Source: DATJLQ01 sp035509415
Lineage (GTDB): Bacteria; Pseudomonadota; Alphaproteobacteria; JACZXZ01
Reading direction: 5' to 3'
Length of the DNA stretch: 23,143 bases
Assembly: GCA_035509415.1 (NCBI GenBank)
Contig: DATJLQ010000121.1
Coordinates: forward strand, 1-23,143
The notes beneath the pieces are model-generated. The model was not told where the DNA came from. It saw only the letters and a list, made by a program, of their open reading frames with translations, and ran no database searches. Shown here one piece after another: positions 6,680 to 14,058 of this stretch; the first letter of the stretch is position 1; every line of letters begins with the position of its first letter. Made by a program: the position numbers and the translations under genes.

Positions 6680-8355
6680 AACAGCCCCTCGATCTGGCCC
6701 TGGGCGTTGAGCATGATCTTGTGCGCCGACGGCTCCTTCGGGAGGCCCGGCATGGTCATGACCTCGCCGCAGATCACCACCAGGAACTCGGCCCCCGCCG
6801 ACACCCGCACCTCGCGGATCGCCACCACGTGCCCGCTGGGGGCGCCCTTCAGGGCCGCGTCGGTCGAGAAGCTGTATTGGGTCTTCGCCATGCAGATCGG
6901 GAAATGGCCGAAGCCCTCGTTCTGGAGGTCCTTGAACTGGTTGCGCACGCGCTGGTCGGCGACGATCTCCTTGGCGCCGTAGAGCGAGGTCGCGATGGTC
7001 TTGACCTTGTCCCAGAGCGGCATGTCGTCGGGATAGAGCGGCTTGTACTTGGCGGGCTTGGTCTCGATCAGCTTGACCACGTGCTGCGCGAGCGCCTCGG
7101 TGCCCTTGCTGCCGTCGGCCCAATGGGTGCAGAGGAAGGACTCGACGCCGAGCTCCTTGCACTTCTTGGCGATGAGCTCGTGCTCGGCCGCGGTGTCGGA
7201 ATTGAAGCGGTTGATCGCGACCACCGCCGGCACGCCGAACTTGGCCACGTTCTCGAGATGGCGCGCGAGATTCGCGAAGCCCTTCTCGAGGGCCTGGAGA
7301 TTCTCCTTGCCCAGATCCTCGCGCGCGACCCCGCCATGCATCTTGAGCGCGCGCACGGTGGCGACGATGGTGACCGCCGCGGGGTTGAGGCCCGCCTTTC
7401 GGCACTTGATGTCGAAGAATTTCTCGGCCCCGAGATCGGCGCCGAAGCCCGCCTCGGTCACGACGTAGTCGGCGAGCTTGAGCGCCGTCTTGGTCGCCAT
7501 CACCGAGTTGCAGCCATGGGCGATGTTCGCGAACGGGCCGCCATGGATGAAGGCCGGGTTGCCCTCGAGGGTCTGGACCAGGTTGGGCTGGAGCGCGTCG
7601 CGCAACAGCACGGCCATCGAGCCGTCCGCCTTCACGTCGCGCGCGCGCACCGGCTTCCGGTCGCGCGTCTGGGCGACGATGATGTTGCCGAGGCGCTTGG
7701 TGAGGTCTTCCAAGCCGGTCGAGAGGCAGAAGATCGCCATCACCTCGGAGGCGACCGTGATGTCGAACCCGTCCTCGCGCGGGAAGCCGTTCGCGACCCC
7801 GCCGAGCGAGGAGACCGTCGAGCGCAGCGCGCGGTCGTTCATGTCGAGCACGCGGCGCCAGGAAATGCGGCGCACGTCGATATTGAGCTCGTTGCCCCAA
7901 TAGACGTGGTTGTCGATGAGGGCGGCCAGAAGATTGTTCGCCGAGGTGATGGCGTGGAAGTCGCCGGTGAAATGGAGGTTGATGTCCTCCATCGGCACCA
8001 CCTGGGCATAGCCGCCGCCGGCCGCTCCGCCCTTGACGCCGAAGCAGGGCCCGAGGCTCGGCTCGCGCAGGCAGATCGCGGCCTTCTTCCCGATGCGGTT
8101 CAAGCCGTCGCCGAGGCCGACCGTGGTGGTGGTCTTGCCCTCGCCCGCGGGCGTGGGCGTGATCGCGGTCACCAGGATGAGCTTGCCGTCGGGCTTCGAC
8201 TTCAGGGAATCGATGAAATCGAGGGCGACCTTCGCCTTGTAATGGCCGAACCGGAACAGCGCGGTGGGCGGAATGCCGAGTTTCGCGCCGATCGCTTCGA
8301 TCGGCTGCATCTTCGCCGCACGGGCGATTTCGATATCGCTTTTCACGTCAGCCAT
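6676..8355 (-). CDS. fhs: Formate-tetrahydrofolate ligase
   Basis: It activates formate with ATP and tetrahydrofolate to 10-formyl-THF, feeding purine synthesis and one-carbon metabolism. The protein is 559 aa, the usual length. The nucleotide-binding segment TPTPAGEGKTTTTVGLGD lies at about residues 66-83, followed by REPSLGPCFGVKGGAAGGGYAQV and by NLHFTGDFHAI with NNLLAA, all family hallmarks. The C-terminal end reads MTMPGLPKEPSAHKI. The start at 8355 is preceded on the minus strand by agggagact. The gene is convergent with bioA and their stops overlap by four bases. I see no THF riboswitch in the upstream gap. Confidence 0.97.
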   Translation of the reverse strand: MADVKSDIEIARAAKMQPIEAIGAKLGIPPTALFRFGHYKAKVALDFIDSLKSKPDGKLILVTAITPTPAGEGKTTTTVGLGDGLNRIGKKAAICLREPSLGPCFGVKGGAAGGGYAQVVPMEDINLHFTGDFHAITSANNLLAALIDNHVYWGNELNIDVRRISWRRVLDMNDRALRSTVSSLGGVANGFPREDGFDITVASEVMAIFCLSTGLEDLTKRLGNIIVAQTRDRKPVRARDVKADGSMAVLLRDALQPNLVQTLEGNPAFIHGGPFANIAHGCNSVMATKTALKLADYVVTEAGFGADLGAEKFFDIKCRKAGLNPAAVTIVATVRALKMHGGVAREDLGKENLQALEKGFANLARHLENVAKFGVPAVVAINRFNSDTAAEHELIAKKCKELGVESFLCTHWADGSKGTEALAQHVVKLIETKPAKYKPLYPDDMPLWDKVKTIATSLYGAKEIVADQRVRNQFKDLQNEGFGHFPICMAKTQYSFSTDAALKGAPSGHVVAIREVRVSAGAEFLVVICGEVMTMPGLPKEPSAHKIMLNAQGQIEGLF

Positions 8356-8421
8356 GGGGGAGTCTCCCTAGAAAATGGCGATTCGACACCGGCGCGGCCG
8401 CCGTCTGGTCGCCTTGTCGAT

Positions 8422-8428
8422 TGTATAC
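8422..8428 (-). promoter_or_regulatory. Possible -10 region of fhs
   Basis: On the minus strand the segment reads tggtatacaat, an A+T-rich island with TATACA or TACAAT as -10 candidates, about 67 bases before the fhs start. No convincing -35 is found at 16-18 bases, so the call is weak. The rest of 8356-8536 holds nothing else I can identify. Confidence 0.25.
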
Positions 8429-8536
8429 CAGCAACGAGGACAAAGATTTAGCACCTCTCGCGCGGCTTGGCGAGAGGGGCCAAGAAAAATTCCGCGCGTG
8501 CCAAAACCGAGCCGAAACAGCGTCTTAATTCCGGGC

Positions 8537-9466
8537 CTAGAACGCGACCTGATCGCCGCCCTTGAGTTTGAGCAAGGCGCGCGCCTCCTTGGGCGTCGCG
8601 ACTTCGAGGGACAGGTCCTCGACGATGCGCCGGATTTTCGCGACCTGCTGCGCGTTGCTCTCGGCGAGCCTTCCTTTCGCGATATAGAGGCTGTCCTCGA
8701 GCCCGACGCGCACGTTCCCACCCATGATCGCACCCATGGTGACGAAGCTCATCTGATGGCGCCCGGCGGCGAGGATCGACCAATGGTAATCCTCGCCGAA
8801 CAGCTTGTTCGCGATGCGGCGCATATGGACCAGGTTGTCATGGTCGGCGCCGATGCCGCCCAGGATGCCGAAAATGGTCTGCACGAAAAGCGGCGGCTTC
8901 ACCAGGCCGCGGTCGAGGAAATGGGCGAGATTGTAAAGGTGCCCCACGTCGTAGCATTCGAACTCGAAGCGCGTGCCGCAGCCCTCGCCGAGCTCCTTGA
9001 GCATGAACTCGATGTCCTTGAAGGTGTTGCGGAAGATGAAGTCGCGCGTCATTTCGAGGTATTTCGGCTCCCACTCGTGCTTCCAAGCGAGATTTTTCTC
9101 GAGGATCGGGTAGAGGCCGAAATTCATCGAGCCCATGTTGCACGAGCACATCTCGGGCTTGGCCTTCAAGGGGGCGGCCAAGCGGTCCTGCACGGTCATG
9201 TTGTGGCCGCCGCCGGTCGTGATGTTGATGACCGCGTCGGTCGCCTGCTTGATGCGCGGCAGGAACTGCATGAACACCGCCGGGTCGGGCGTGGGCCTGC
9301 CGTCCTTCGGATCGCGCGCGTGGAGATGGAGGATCGACGCGCCCGCCTCCGCCGCCGCGATCGCGCCCGCCGCGACCTCGTCCGGCGTGATCGGCAGATA
9401 GGGCGACATGGTGGGCGTGTGGATCGAGCCCGTGACCGCGCAGGTGATGATGATTTTGTTCGCCAT
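8537..9466 (-). CDS. BKACE-family beta-keto acid cleavage enzyme (DUF849)
   Basis: Enzymes of this family, typified by 3-keto-5-aminohexanoate cleavage enzyme (Kce), transfer the acetoacetate-forming half of a beta-keto acid to acetyl-CoA using a zinc ion. The 309-aa product begins NKIIITCAVTGSIHTP and has the zinc-ligand motif LHLHARD (His47 and His49). Further motifs are NITTGGGH, CSCNMGSMNFG and AAGRHQMSF, and near the end a Glu in VRVGLEDS (Glu257, a candidate third ligand). No lysine-fermentation genes surround it, so the true substrate is probably another beta-keto acid. Family members act on many, including beta-keto adipate and dehydrocarnitine. A ribosome site (aggag) lies nine bases upstream. 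It is divergent from hemC and 181 bases upstream of fhs on the same strand. Confidence 0.9.
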   Translation of the reverse strand: MANKIIITCAVTGSIHTPTMSPYLPITPDEVAAGAIAAAEAGASILHLHARDPKDGRPTPDPAVFMQFLPRIKQATDAVINITTGGGHNMTVQDRLAAPLKAKPEMCSCNMGSMNFGLYPILEKNLAWKHEWEPKYLEMTRDFIFRNTFKDIEFMLKELGEGCGTRFEFECYDVGHLYNLAHFLDRGLVKPPLFVQTIFGILGGIGADHDNLVHMRRIANKLFGEDYHWSILAAGRHQMSFVTMGAIMGGNVRVGLEDSLYIAKGRLAESNAQQVAKIRRIVEDLSLEVATPKEARALLKLKGGDQVAF

Positions 9467-9652
9467 GGCAGAGCGCTCCTCCTAGGCACAGGGCGTCTCG
9501 CGCCTTGAGTGGCCTGCGCCCGTTGAGCCAAGCTTTCCCGAAAGCGGCGCCCGGCGCAACGGCTTTCGATTGACGCTGGATGCCAGTTGGCCCTTGATCT
9601 GGGGCGCGAACTCCTCGATCAATGTCGGGCCCATTCCAACCGGGTCGAGCCC

Positions 9653-10633
9653 ATGGCGTCTTCCCTCCTCCGCATCGGCACGCGCGGCAGCCCCATGGCG
9701 CTCGCCCAAGCCGAGCGCACGCGCCGTCTCCTCGCGGGGTCCGACCCGACGCTTGCCGCACCCGACGCCATCGAGATCGTCATCCTCAAGACCACGGGCG
9801 ACCGGGTCCAGGACCGGGCACTCGCCGAGCTGGGCGGAAAGGGCCTTTTCACCAAGGAGATCGAGGAAGCGCTGCTCGACCGCCGGGTCGACGTGGCGGT
9901 CCATTCGGCCAAGGACGTGCCGACCTGGCTCGCCCCCGGGCTCGTGCTCGCGGCGTTCCTCGAGCGCGACGATCCGCGCGACGCCTTCGTGAGCGTCAAG
10001 TATGCGAGCCTCGCGGACCTGCCCGCGGGTGCGGTGGTGGGAACGGCAGCACCCCGGCGCCAGGCGCAGCTCCTTCATCGCCTTCCGGCACTCAAGATCG
10101 TCCCCCTACGCGGCAACGCCGGCACGCGCTTGCGCAAGCTCGCCGAGGGCGCGATGGACGCGACGCTCCTGGGGGCTGCCGGGCTCGAGCGCATCGGGCG
10201 CGCCGACGCGATCCGCGCGATCCTTCCGCCCGACGAGATGCTGCCGGCCGCGGGCCAGGGCACCATCGCCCTCGAATGCCGCGCCGACGACGCAACGACG
10301 CGCGCACGCCTTGCGCGGCTCGATCACGCGCCGACCGACGCGCGCACGCGCGCCGAGCGCGCACTGCTCGCCGAGCTCGAAGGCAATTGCCGCACGCCGA
10401 TCGCGGCACTGGCCGAATTCGAAAGCGCCGAGCTCGCGGGCGCCGGATTTGCGCGCGCCGGGCTCGCGGGGGCGACGCTCAAGCTGCGCGCGCTCGTGGC
10501 CCTCCCCGACGGCTCGGCCCTCCACCGCACGGCGCTCGAAGGTCGCGCCGCCGACGCCGAGCGCCTCGGCACCGAGGCCGGCAAGGCCTTGAAGGCGCGC
10601 GCGGGCTCGCGCTTCTTCGACGCAATCGGCTAG
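9653..10633 (+). CDS. hemC: Porphobilinogen deaminase (hydroxymethylbilane synthase)
   Basis: It polymerises four porphobilinogens into hydroxymethylbilane in heme synthesis. From ATG 9653 the protein is 326 aa, slightly longer than the E. coli form of about 313. The N-terminal LRIGTRGSPMALAQ is diagnostic. The catalytic Asp88 lies in AVHSAKDVP, and the dipyrromethane cofactor is attached to Cys246 in LEGNCRTPI. The middle has PLRGNAGTRLRKL and AAGQGTIALECR. The longer upstream frame from 9587 adds sequence unlike the family and is not used. No hemD follows; a secreted heme-binding-like gene does. The gene is divergent from the BKACE gene. Confidence 0.96.
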   Translation: MASSLLRIGTRGSPMALAQAERTRRLLAGSDPTLAAPDAIEIVILKTTGDRVQDRALAELGGKGLFTKEIEEALLDRRVDVAVHSAKDVPTWLAPGLVLAAFLERDDPRDAFVSVKYASLADLPAGAVVGTAAPRRQAQLLHRLPALKIVPLRGNAGTRLRKLAEGAMDATLLGAAGLERIGRADAIRAILPPDEMLPAAGQGTIALECRADDATTRARLARLDHAPTDARTRAERALLAELEGNCRTPIAALAEFESAELAGAGFARAGLAGATLKLRALVALPDGSALHRTALEGRAADAERLGTEAGKALKARAGSRFFDAIG

Positions 10634-10716
10634 GTGCCATAAATATTGCGTGGCTTGCTTATGTTGCAGTGCACACGCGTCAAGGGTTAATTAGGCTACC
10701 ACTATCTCAACCCGCA

Positions 10717-10745
10717 TTGAACGATGTGGGACGTTCCGATAGGAT
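10717..10745 (+). promoter_or_regulatory. Candidate sigma-70 promoter of the HbpS-like gene
   Basis: TTGAAC at 10717-10722 and TAGGAT at 10740-10745 are spaced by 17 bases, each matching consensus at four positions. Transcription would start about 45 bases before the ATG at 10798. The region 10634-10715 is A+T-richer than the surroundings but shows no other defined site. Confidence 0.4.
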
Positions 10746-10797
10746 GGCGCGCCGGCCGACGATTGGACGGCTGAAACGAATTCAGGGAGGAAATCAA

Positions 10798-11355
10798 ATG
10801 AAATTCGCTCATTCGCTGGGCGCCGCGCTCGGCGTCCTGATGCTCGGCATCGCGGGCGCCCATGCTCAAGGCACGGCCGCGCCCGCGACCAGTCCGCTCG
10901 ACGTCATTCCCGACAAGATGCCCTTCGCCGAGCCCTACGGCCCGCCGATCAGCCTCGCCCTCGCGCACCGCTACATCGTCGCGGCCATCGAGGCGGCCAA
11001 CTCGCGCGGCTGGAAGATGAACGTCGCGGTGTACGATTCCGGCGCCAACCTGGTCGCGTTCGAGCGCATGGACGGCGCCCAGCTCGCCTCGATCTCGATC
11101 GCCGAGCATAAGTCGAAGGCCGCGGTGCTCTATCGCCGCGACACCAAGATCTTCGAGAACGCGATCCAGCACGGCGTCACCTACGTCACCACCCTCGACG
11201 GCATGATCGGCTCGCGCGGCGGGTTCCCGATCGTCTACGACGGCAAGGTGATCGGCGGCCTCGGCTGCTCGGGCGGCACGGGCTCGCAGGACGAGTGGAC
11301 CTGCAAGACCGCCCTCGACAAGATCAACGAAGCGCTGATGTCGAAGAAGAAATAG
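10798..11355 (+). CDS. Secreted HbpS/GlcG-family (DUF336) protein
   Basis: The 185-aa product opens with a signal peptide (KFAHSLGAALGVLMLGIAGAHA; probable cleavage after Ala23), so it should be periplasmic or secreted. The mature part carries the HbpS/GlcG-like features: ALAHRYIVAAIEAANSRGWKMNVAVYDSGANLVAFERMDGA, then IAEHKSKAAVLYRR, then GGFPIVYDGKVIGGLGCSGGTGSQDE. HbpS of Streptomyces binds heme, but the biochemical role of most members is unknown. The start is set by agggagg at 10784-10790, seven bases before the ATG. A promoter-like pair and a strong terminator make it a one-gene unit behind hemC. The neighbouring heme gene fits a heme-related role but does not prove it. Confidence 0.85.
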   Translation: MKFAHSLGAALGVLMLGIAGAHAQGTAAPATSPLDVIPDKMPFAEPYGPPISLALAHRYIVAAIEAANSRGWKMNVAVYDSGANLVAFERMDGAQLASISIAEHKSKAAVLYRRDTKIFENAIQHGVTYVTTLDGMIGSRGGFPIVYDGKVIGGLGCSGGTGSQDEWTCKTALDKINEALMSKKK

Positions 11356-11381
11356 GCGCGCCTCGCGCGCGCAGCGTTCGG

Positions 11382-11421
11382 CCGCCGCTCTCCGCTCGAC
11401 GGGGAGCGGCGGTTTTCTTTT
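11382..11421 (+). terminator. Rho-independent terminator after the HbpS-like gene
   Basis: The 12-base arms ccgccgctctcc (11382-11393) and ggggagcggcgg (11401-11412) pair with one G-T wobble around a 7-base loop, followed directly by ttttcttt. It lies 26 bases after the stop codon and also just beyond the end of the convergent DUF1491 gene. Confidence 0.88.
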
Positions 11422-11431
11422 CTGGCCCCGC

Positions 11432-11776
11432 TCAGAGCTCGAGGATCTTGGCGTCGAACGGCAAGCGCCCTTGCCGGTCCTCGACCTCTATCACCCAAAG
11501 GTCCGGATCGAATTTGCGGTTGCGCGCGATATAGGCGTCGGCCTCGGCTTCTTGCACCGGATCGGGCCCGGTGCCCTTGAGCCACGCGCGGCCGCCGAGA
11601 TCGTCGCGCGTCTCGGCGAGCACGGTGCAGCCGCCGCCCAAACGGTTGAGCTTGACCATCACGCTGCCGCGCGCGGGATCGCCCTTCTTCACGACCGTGA
11701 CGGCGATGCCCTCGACGCTGCCGCGGCGCACGCAGGCCTGGACCCAGAAATCGGTTTGAAGCCGCGCCTCGCTCAT
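11432..11776 (-). CDS. DUF1491 family protein
   Basis: This 114-aa protein matches the DUF1491 pattern known from alphaproteobacteria: the start LQTDFWVQACVRRGSVEGIAVTVV, then KKGDPARGSVMVKLNRLGGGC, then the strongly conserved RAWLKGTGPDPVQEAEADAYIARNRKFDPDLWVIEVED. No function is established. No signal peptide or membrane segment is visible. It lies 49 bases downstream of the MsrQ-like gene on the same strand and may be co-transcribed. Its ribosome site is weak. Confidence 0.85.
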   Translation of the reverse strand: MSEARLQTDFWVQACVRRGSVEGIAVTVVKKGDPARGSVMVKLNRLGGGCTVLAETRDDLGGRAWLKGTGPDPVQEAEADAYIARNRKFDPDLWVIEVEDRQGRLPFDAKILEL

Positions 11777-11825
11777 GGACGCCGAGCTTAGCGAAGCGCC
11801 GCGCGCGGTGCCACGGGGCTCGGCG

Positions 11826-12704
11826 TCAGGCGTTGTCGGGGGCGGTGCCGCGCAGGAACGCCCCGAGATCGGGCCAGCGCTTGGCCGCGTCGCGCGCGAG
11901 GCTCAGGAGGATGGCCGCGAGCCCGATCCCGAGCACGACCCAGGAAGGACGCACGCCGGTCCAAAGCGAGAAATTGGCCTCGATCACGCGCATCGGGTCG
12001 ACCCCGGTCTTGAGCCAGTAATAGACCGCCTCGCCGACCGCGGTGAGGGCCGTCGAACCCAGCGTGATCGCGAGCTGGACCCAACGCGCGCGCGCGAGCG
12101 CTCCCGTGCCGGTCCAGGCAAGCGTCCGATAGGCCATGAGCCAGCACAGAAGCCCGCCCATGACGATGGGCTCGACCACGTTCGCCTTGGCCTGGATGAA
12201 GAAATGCACCGCGCCCAGGAGCGCAATCACGTACACGATGCGATGAAGGCGCTGCCAGCGCTTGCCGCCCAAGCGGCGCACCATGCGGTCGGTCGAGGTC
12301 GCGGCGAGCGCCGAGAGGCCGAGCAGGGCGACGAAGCCGATCGTGAGATAGAAACGCAGCACGATCTCGGACGCGACGTGGAGCAACGCGAATTTCTGGT
12401 CCGCGGCGTAGAGCGTGAGATGGGCGATCGCGTAGGCGAAGGCGCCGACGCCGATCATGCGCCGAACCGCGATCAGCTTGGGCCAGCCAAGCATCTGCCG
12501 CAGCGGCGTGATCGCGAGCGAGCCGAACAGGAGGCGGATGGTCCAGAAGCCGGCCTCGTGGATCGCCTCGGTGAAGGGCATCGGGCCGAGCGTGCCGAAC
12601 GCGAAACCGTACGCCGTCCAGGCGCCCGGCCCGAAGAGCGCGATGAACACGACGAGCTTGAGGTAGGATAAGCGCCCGTTGCGCTCTTGCCAGGGATAGG
12701 TCAT
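11826..12704 (-). CDS. msrQ: MsrQ/YedZ-like heme-binding membrane protein with C-terminal extension
   Basis: MsrQ is the b-type-heme membrane partner that passes electrons to the periplasmic methionine sulfoxide reductase MsrP. From ATG 12704 the product is 292 aa. Residues 1-200 hold about six membrane segments of the ferric-reductase-like fold with candidate heme ligands His95 (YAIAHLTLY), His154 (LHRIVYVI) and His167 (GAVHFFIQ), plus SLAITPLRQ typical of the family. Residues 200-292 add two further hydrophobic segments beyond the roughly 200-aa E. coli protein. No msrP lies next to it, so the partner is elsewhere or different. The start is set by comparison with the family; the open frame continues upstream into the repeat at 12839-13030, which I discount. 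Confidence 0.82.
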   Translation of the reverse strand: MTYPWQERNGRLSYLKLVVFIALFGPGAWTAYGFAFGTLGPMPFTEAIHEAGFWTIRLLFGSLAITPLRQMLGWPKLIAVRRMIGVGAFAYAIAHLTLYAADQKFALLHVASEIVLRFYLTIGFVALLGLSALAATSTDRMVRRLGGKRWQRLHRIVYVIALLGAVHFFIQAKANVVEPIVMGGLLCWLMAYRTLAWTGTGALARARWVQLAITLGSTALTAVGEAVYYWLKTGVDPMRVIEANFSLWTGVRPSWVVLGIGLAAILLSLARDAAKRWPDLGAFLRGTAPDNA

Positions 12705-12730
12705 GCGCCGTCTCGCGGTTTTCGCGCCTC

Positions 12731-12736
12731 TATATA
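12731..12736 (-). promoter_or_regulatory. Possible -10 of the MsrQ-like gene
   Basis: TATATA on the minus strand within an otherwise G+C-rich gap, 27 bases from the start codon. No good -35 is seen 16-18 bases further up. Confidence 0.28.
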
Positions 12737-12830
12737 GCGGGAAACCGGGCGTCCATCGATCATTTCCGTTCACGATCCGGCGAGTGCGGCGCGAGGGGGC
12801 GGGCGCCTCAAGCGCCAAAAGACGGCTCGG

Positions 12831-13038
12831 GATTTTTCGGTAGTGCCTCAGTTTGAAATCCTGGCTTGGGTCATGGCCGGACTTGGTCCGGCCATCCACG
12901 CCTTAGCGCTGGAAAGACGTGGATCACCGGGACGTGAAGCTTGGCCTCGGGCCGGCCGACGGCCGGTCCCGGGGGCCCGGTGATGACGCGAGCTTGGACC
13001 ATGGCCGGAGTTTCAAACTACGTCACTACCGATTTTTC
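12831..13038. repeat. 8-bp target-site duplication GATTTTTC flanking the MITE
   Basis: gatttttc occurs at 12831-12838 directly before the element and again at 13031-13038 directly after it. Both copies are followed by gg, so the visible direct repeat is 10 bases. The two extra bases are explained by the element itself beginning with GG. Confidence 0.8.
12839..13030 (+). mobile_element. MITE-like non-autonomous element (192 bp) with terminal inverted repeats
   Basis: The left end reads ggtagtgcctcagtttgaaa and the reverse complement of the right end reads ggtagtgacgtagtttgaaa; these agree at 17 of 20 positions. An 8-bp direct repeat flanks the element. It has no coding capacity. Inside are stable palindromes, for example atggccggac-ttg-gtccggccat at 12873-12895 and a cggccgacggccg-type stem near 12950-12966. 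A diverged inverted copy lies at 394-572. The family of the helper transposase cannot be told from the sequence; 8-bp duplications occur in several IS families. It accounts for about half of the 400-base gap between the MsrQ-like gene and modA. Confidence 0.82.
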
Positions 13039-13048
13039 GGTTGGCTTG

Positions 13049-13072
13049 CGCTATATTCTATGGAATATATCG
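13049..13072. promoter_or_regulatory. ModE-type operator upstream of modA
   Basis: The 24-base site has half-sites CGCTATATT and ATATATCG with a short centre, the same total length and outer CG bases as the E. coli ModE box (CGTTATATT ... ACATAACG, as I remember it). It ends 32 bases before the modA start codon, where bound ModE-Mo would block transcription. It starts 18 bases after the inserted element ends. A ModE-type gene lies just beyond modA. Confidence 0.72.
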
Positions 13073-13104
13073 ATGCCCCGCTCGCTTTCGGAAGGATTTC
13101 GCCC

Positions 13105-13914
13105 ATGAAGCGCCGCGCTCGCCCCCGACTCGTCCCGCCCGCGCTTCTCGCTTGGAGTGCAGCGCTCATCCTCGGGCTCGTTGCGGCCGCGGCGCCGCTG
13201 CCCGCGGCGGCGCAGGCGAAATCGACCCTGGTCTTCGCCGCCGCCAGCATGCGCAACGCGCTCGACGATGCGAACGCTCAATACAAGCGCGCGACCGGAC
13301 GCGACGTGAAGATTTCCTATGCCGCGAGCTCGTCCCTCGCGAAGCAGATCGAGGCCGGTGCTCCCGCCGACATCTTCATCTCGGCGGACGAGGACTGGAT
13401 GAACTATCTCGCGCGGCGCAACCTCATCAAACCCGCGACGCGCAAGAACCTGCTCGGCAACGAGCTGGTGCTGGTGGCGCCCGCGGATTCGACCCTCAAG
13501 GTCGAGATCGTCCACGGCTTCGCCCTGAAGTCGCTGCTCGCGGGCGGCAAGCTCGCGATGGCCGACACGGACGCGGTTCCGGCCGGGAAATACGGCAAGG
13601 CGGCGCTCGAGAAGCTCGGCATCTGGAACGCGGTCAAGAGCGAGATCGCCCAGGCCGAGAACGTGCGCGTGGCCCTCCAGCTCGTGGCGCGCAAGGAGGC
13701 GCCGCTCGGCATCGTCTACGAGACCGACGCCGCCGCCGAGCCCAAGGTCAAGATCGTCGGCGTGTTCCCGGCGGATACGCATCCGCCCATCATCTATCCC
13801 GTGGCGCTGATCGCGGCCTCGACCAACCCGGACGCGGCCAAGTTCCTGGCCTATCTCGAATCGCCCCAGGCGGCGCCGTTCTATCGGAAGCAGGGCTTCA
13901 CGGTGATCAAGTAG
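13105..13914 (+). CDS. modA: Molybdate ABC transporter substrate-binding protein
   Basis: This periplasmic protein captures molybdate (or tungstate) for an ABC importer. The 269-aa product has a twin-Arg-free Sec signal peptide (basic KRRARPR, hydrophobic LLAWSAALILGLVAAAA, likely cleavage near residue 38). The mature start LVFAAASMRNALDD supplies the oxyanion-binding serine, followed by ISYAASSSLAKQIEAGAPADIFISADEDWM. Later come DTDAVPAGKYGKAALEKLG and PLGIVYETDA, all typical ModA segments. ATG 13105 has ggaagga eight bases upstream; the in-frame ATG at 13060 lies inside the operator and is rejected. No modB or modC follows. Downstream is a palindrome and then the convergent modE-like gene. 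Confidence 0.93.
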   Translation: MKRRARPRLVPPALLAWSAALILGLVAAAAPLPAAAQAKSTLVFAAASMRNALDDANAQYKRATGRDVKISYAASSSLAKQIEAGAPADIFISADEDWMNYLARRNLIKPATRKNLLGNELVLVAPADSTLKVEIVHGFALKSLLAGGKLAMADTDAVPAGKYGKAALEKLGIWNAVKSEIAQAENVRVALQLVARKEAPLGIVYETDAAAEPKVKIVGVFPADTHPPIIYPVALIAASTNPDAAKFLAYLESPQAAPFYRKQGFTVIK

Positions 13915-13944
13915 GGCCCCGTCCAAGACGTTAGTATCGAAGCG

Positions 13945-14033
13945 CACCCCCACCCAGCTTGCGCTAAGGCTCGGCTCCGCCTCGCCAAGCGCAAGCAACC
14001 CTCCCCCCTCGAGGGGGAGGGTAGGGTGGGGGG
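13945..14033. repeat. Intergenic palindrome (family B) between modA and the modE-like gene
   Basis: The outer arms cccccaccc (13947-13955) and gggtggggg (14024-14032) enclose two hairpins: gcttgcgct (13957-13965) with agcgcaagc (13988-13996), and ccctccccc with ggggaggg around 13999-14021. This C-rich/G-rich pattern is common between convergent genes in alphaproteobacteria and could serve as a two-way transcription end, although no T-tract is present. Confidence 0.75.
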
Positions 14034-14058
14034 CGATTCAATCTGATCGGATAGGCCT

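Noticed and set aside
4874..7900. A 1008-codon open frame on the minus strand across bioD, bioA and fhs
   Set aside because: It runs antisense to, or in another frame of, three genes with clear motifs, and its product is Arg/Gly/Ala-rich without domains, the usual effect of high G+C content.
5518..8451. A 977-codon open frame on the plus strand covering bioA and fhs
   Set aside because: It is a shadow frame of bioA and antisense to fhs, with low-complexity basic sequence and no family resemblance.
8356..8536. Tetrahydrofolate riboswitch upstream of fhs
   Set aside because: No conserved paired pattern could be recognised on the minus strand.
12705..12899. Longer N-terminus for the MsrQ-like protein
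   Set aside because: The added residues read into the element at 12839-13030 and are not membrane-like.
12919..13104. Longer N-terminus for modA
   Set aside because: It begins inside the mobile element and reads through the ModE-type operator; ATG 13105 has a good ribosome site followed by a signal peptide.
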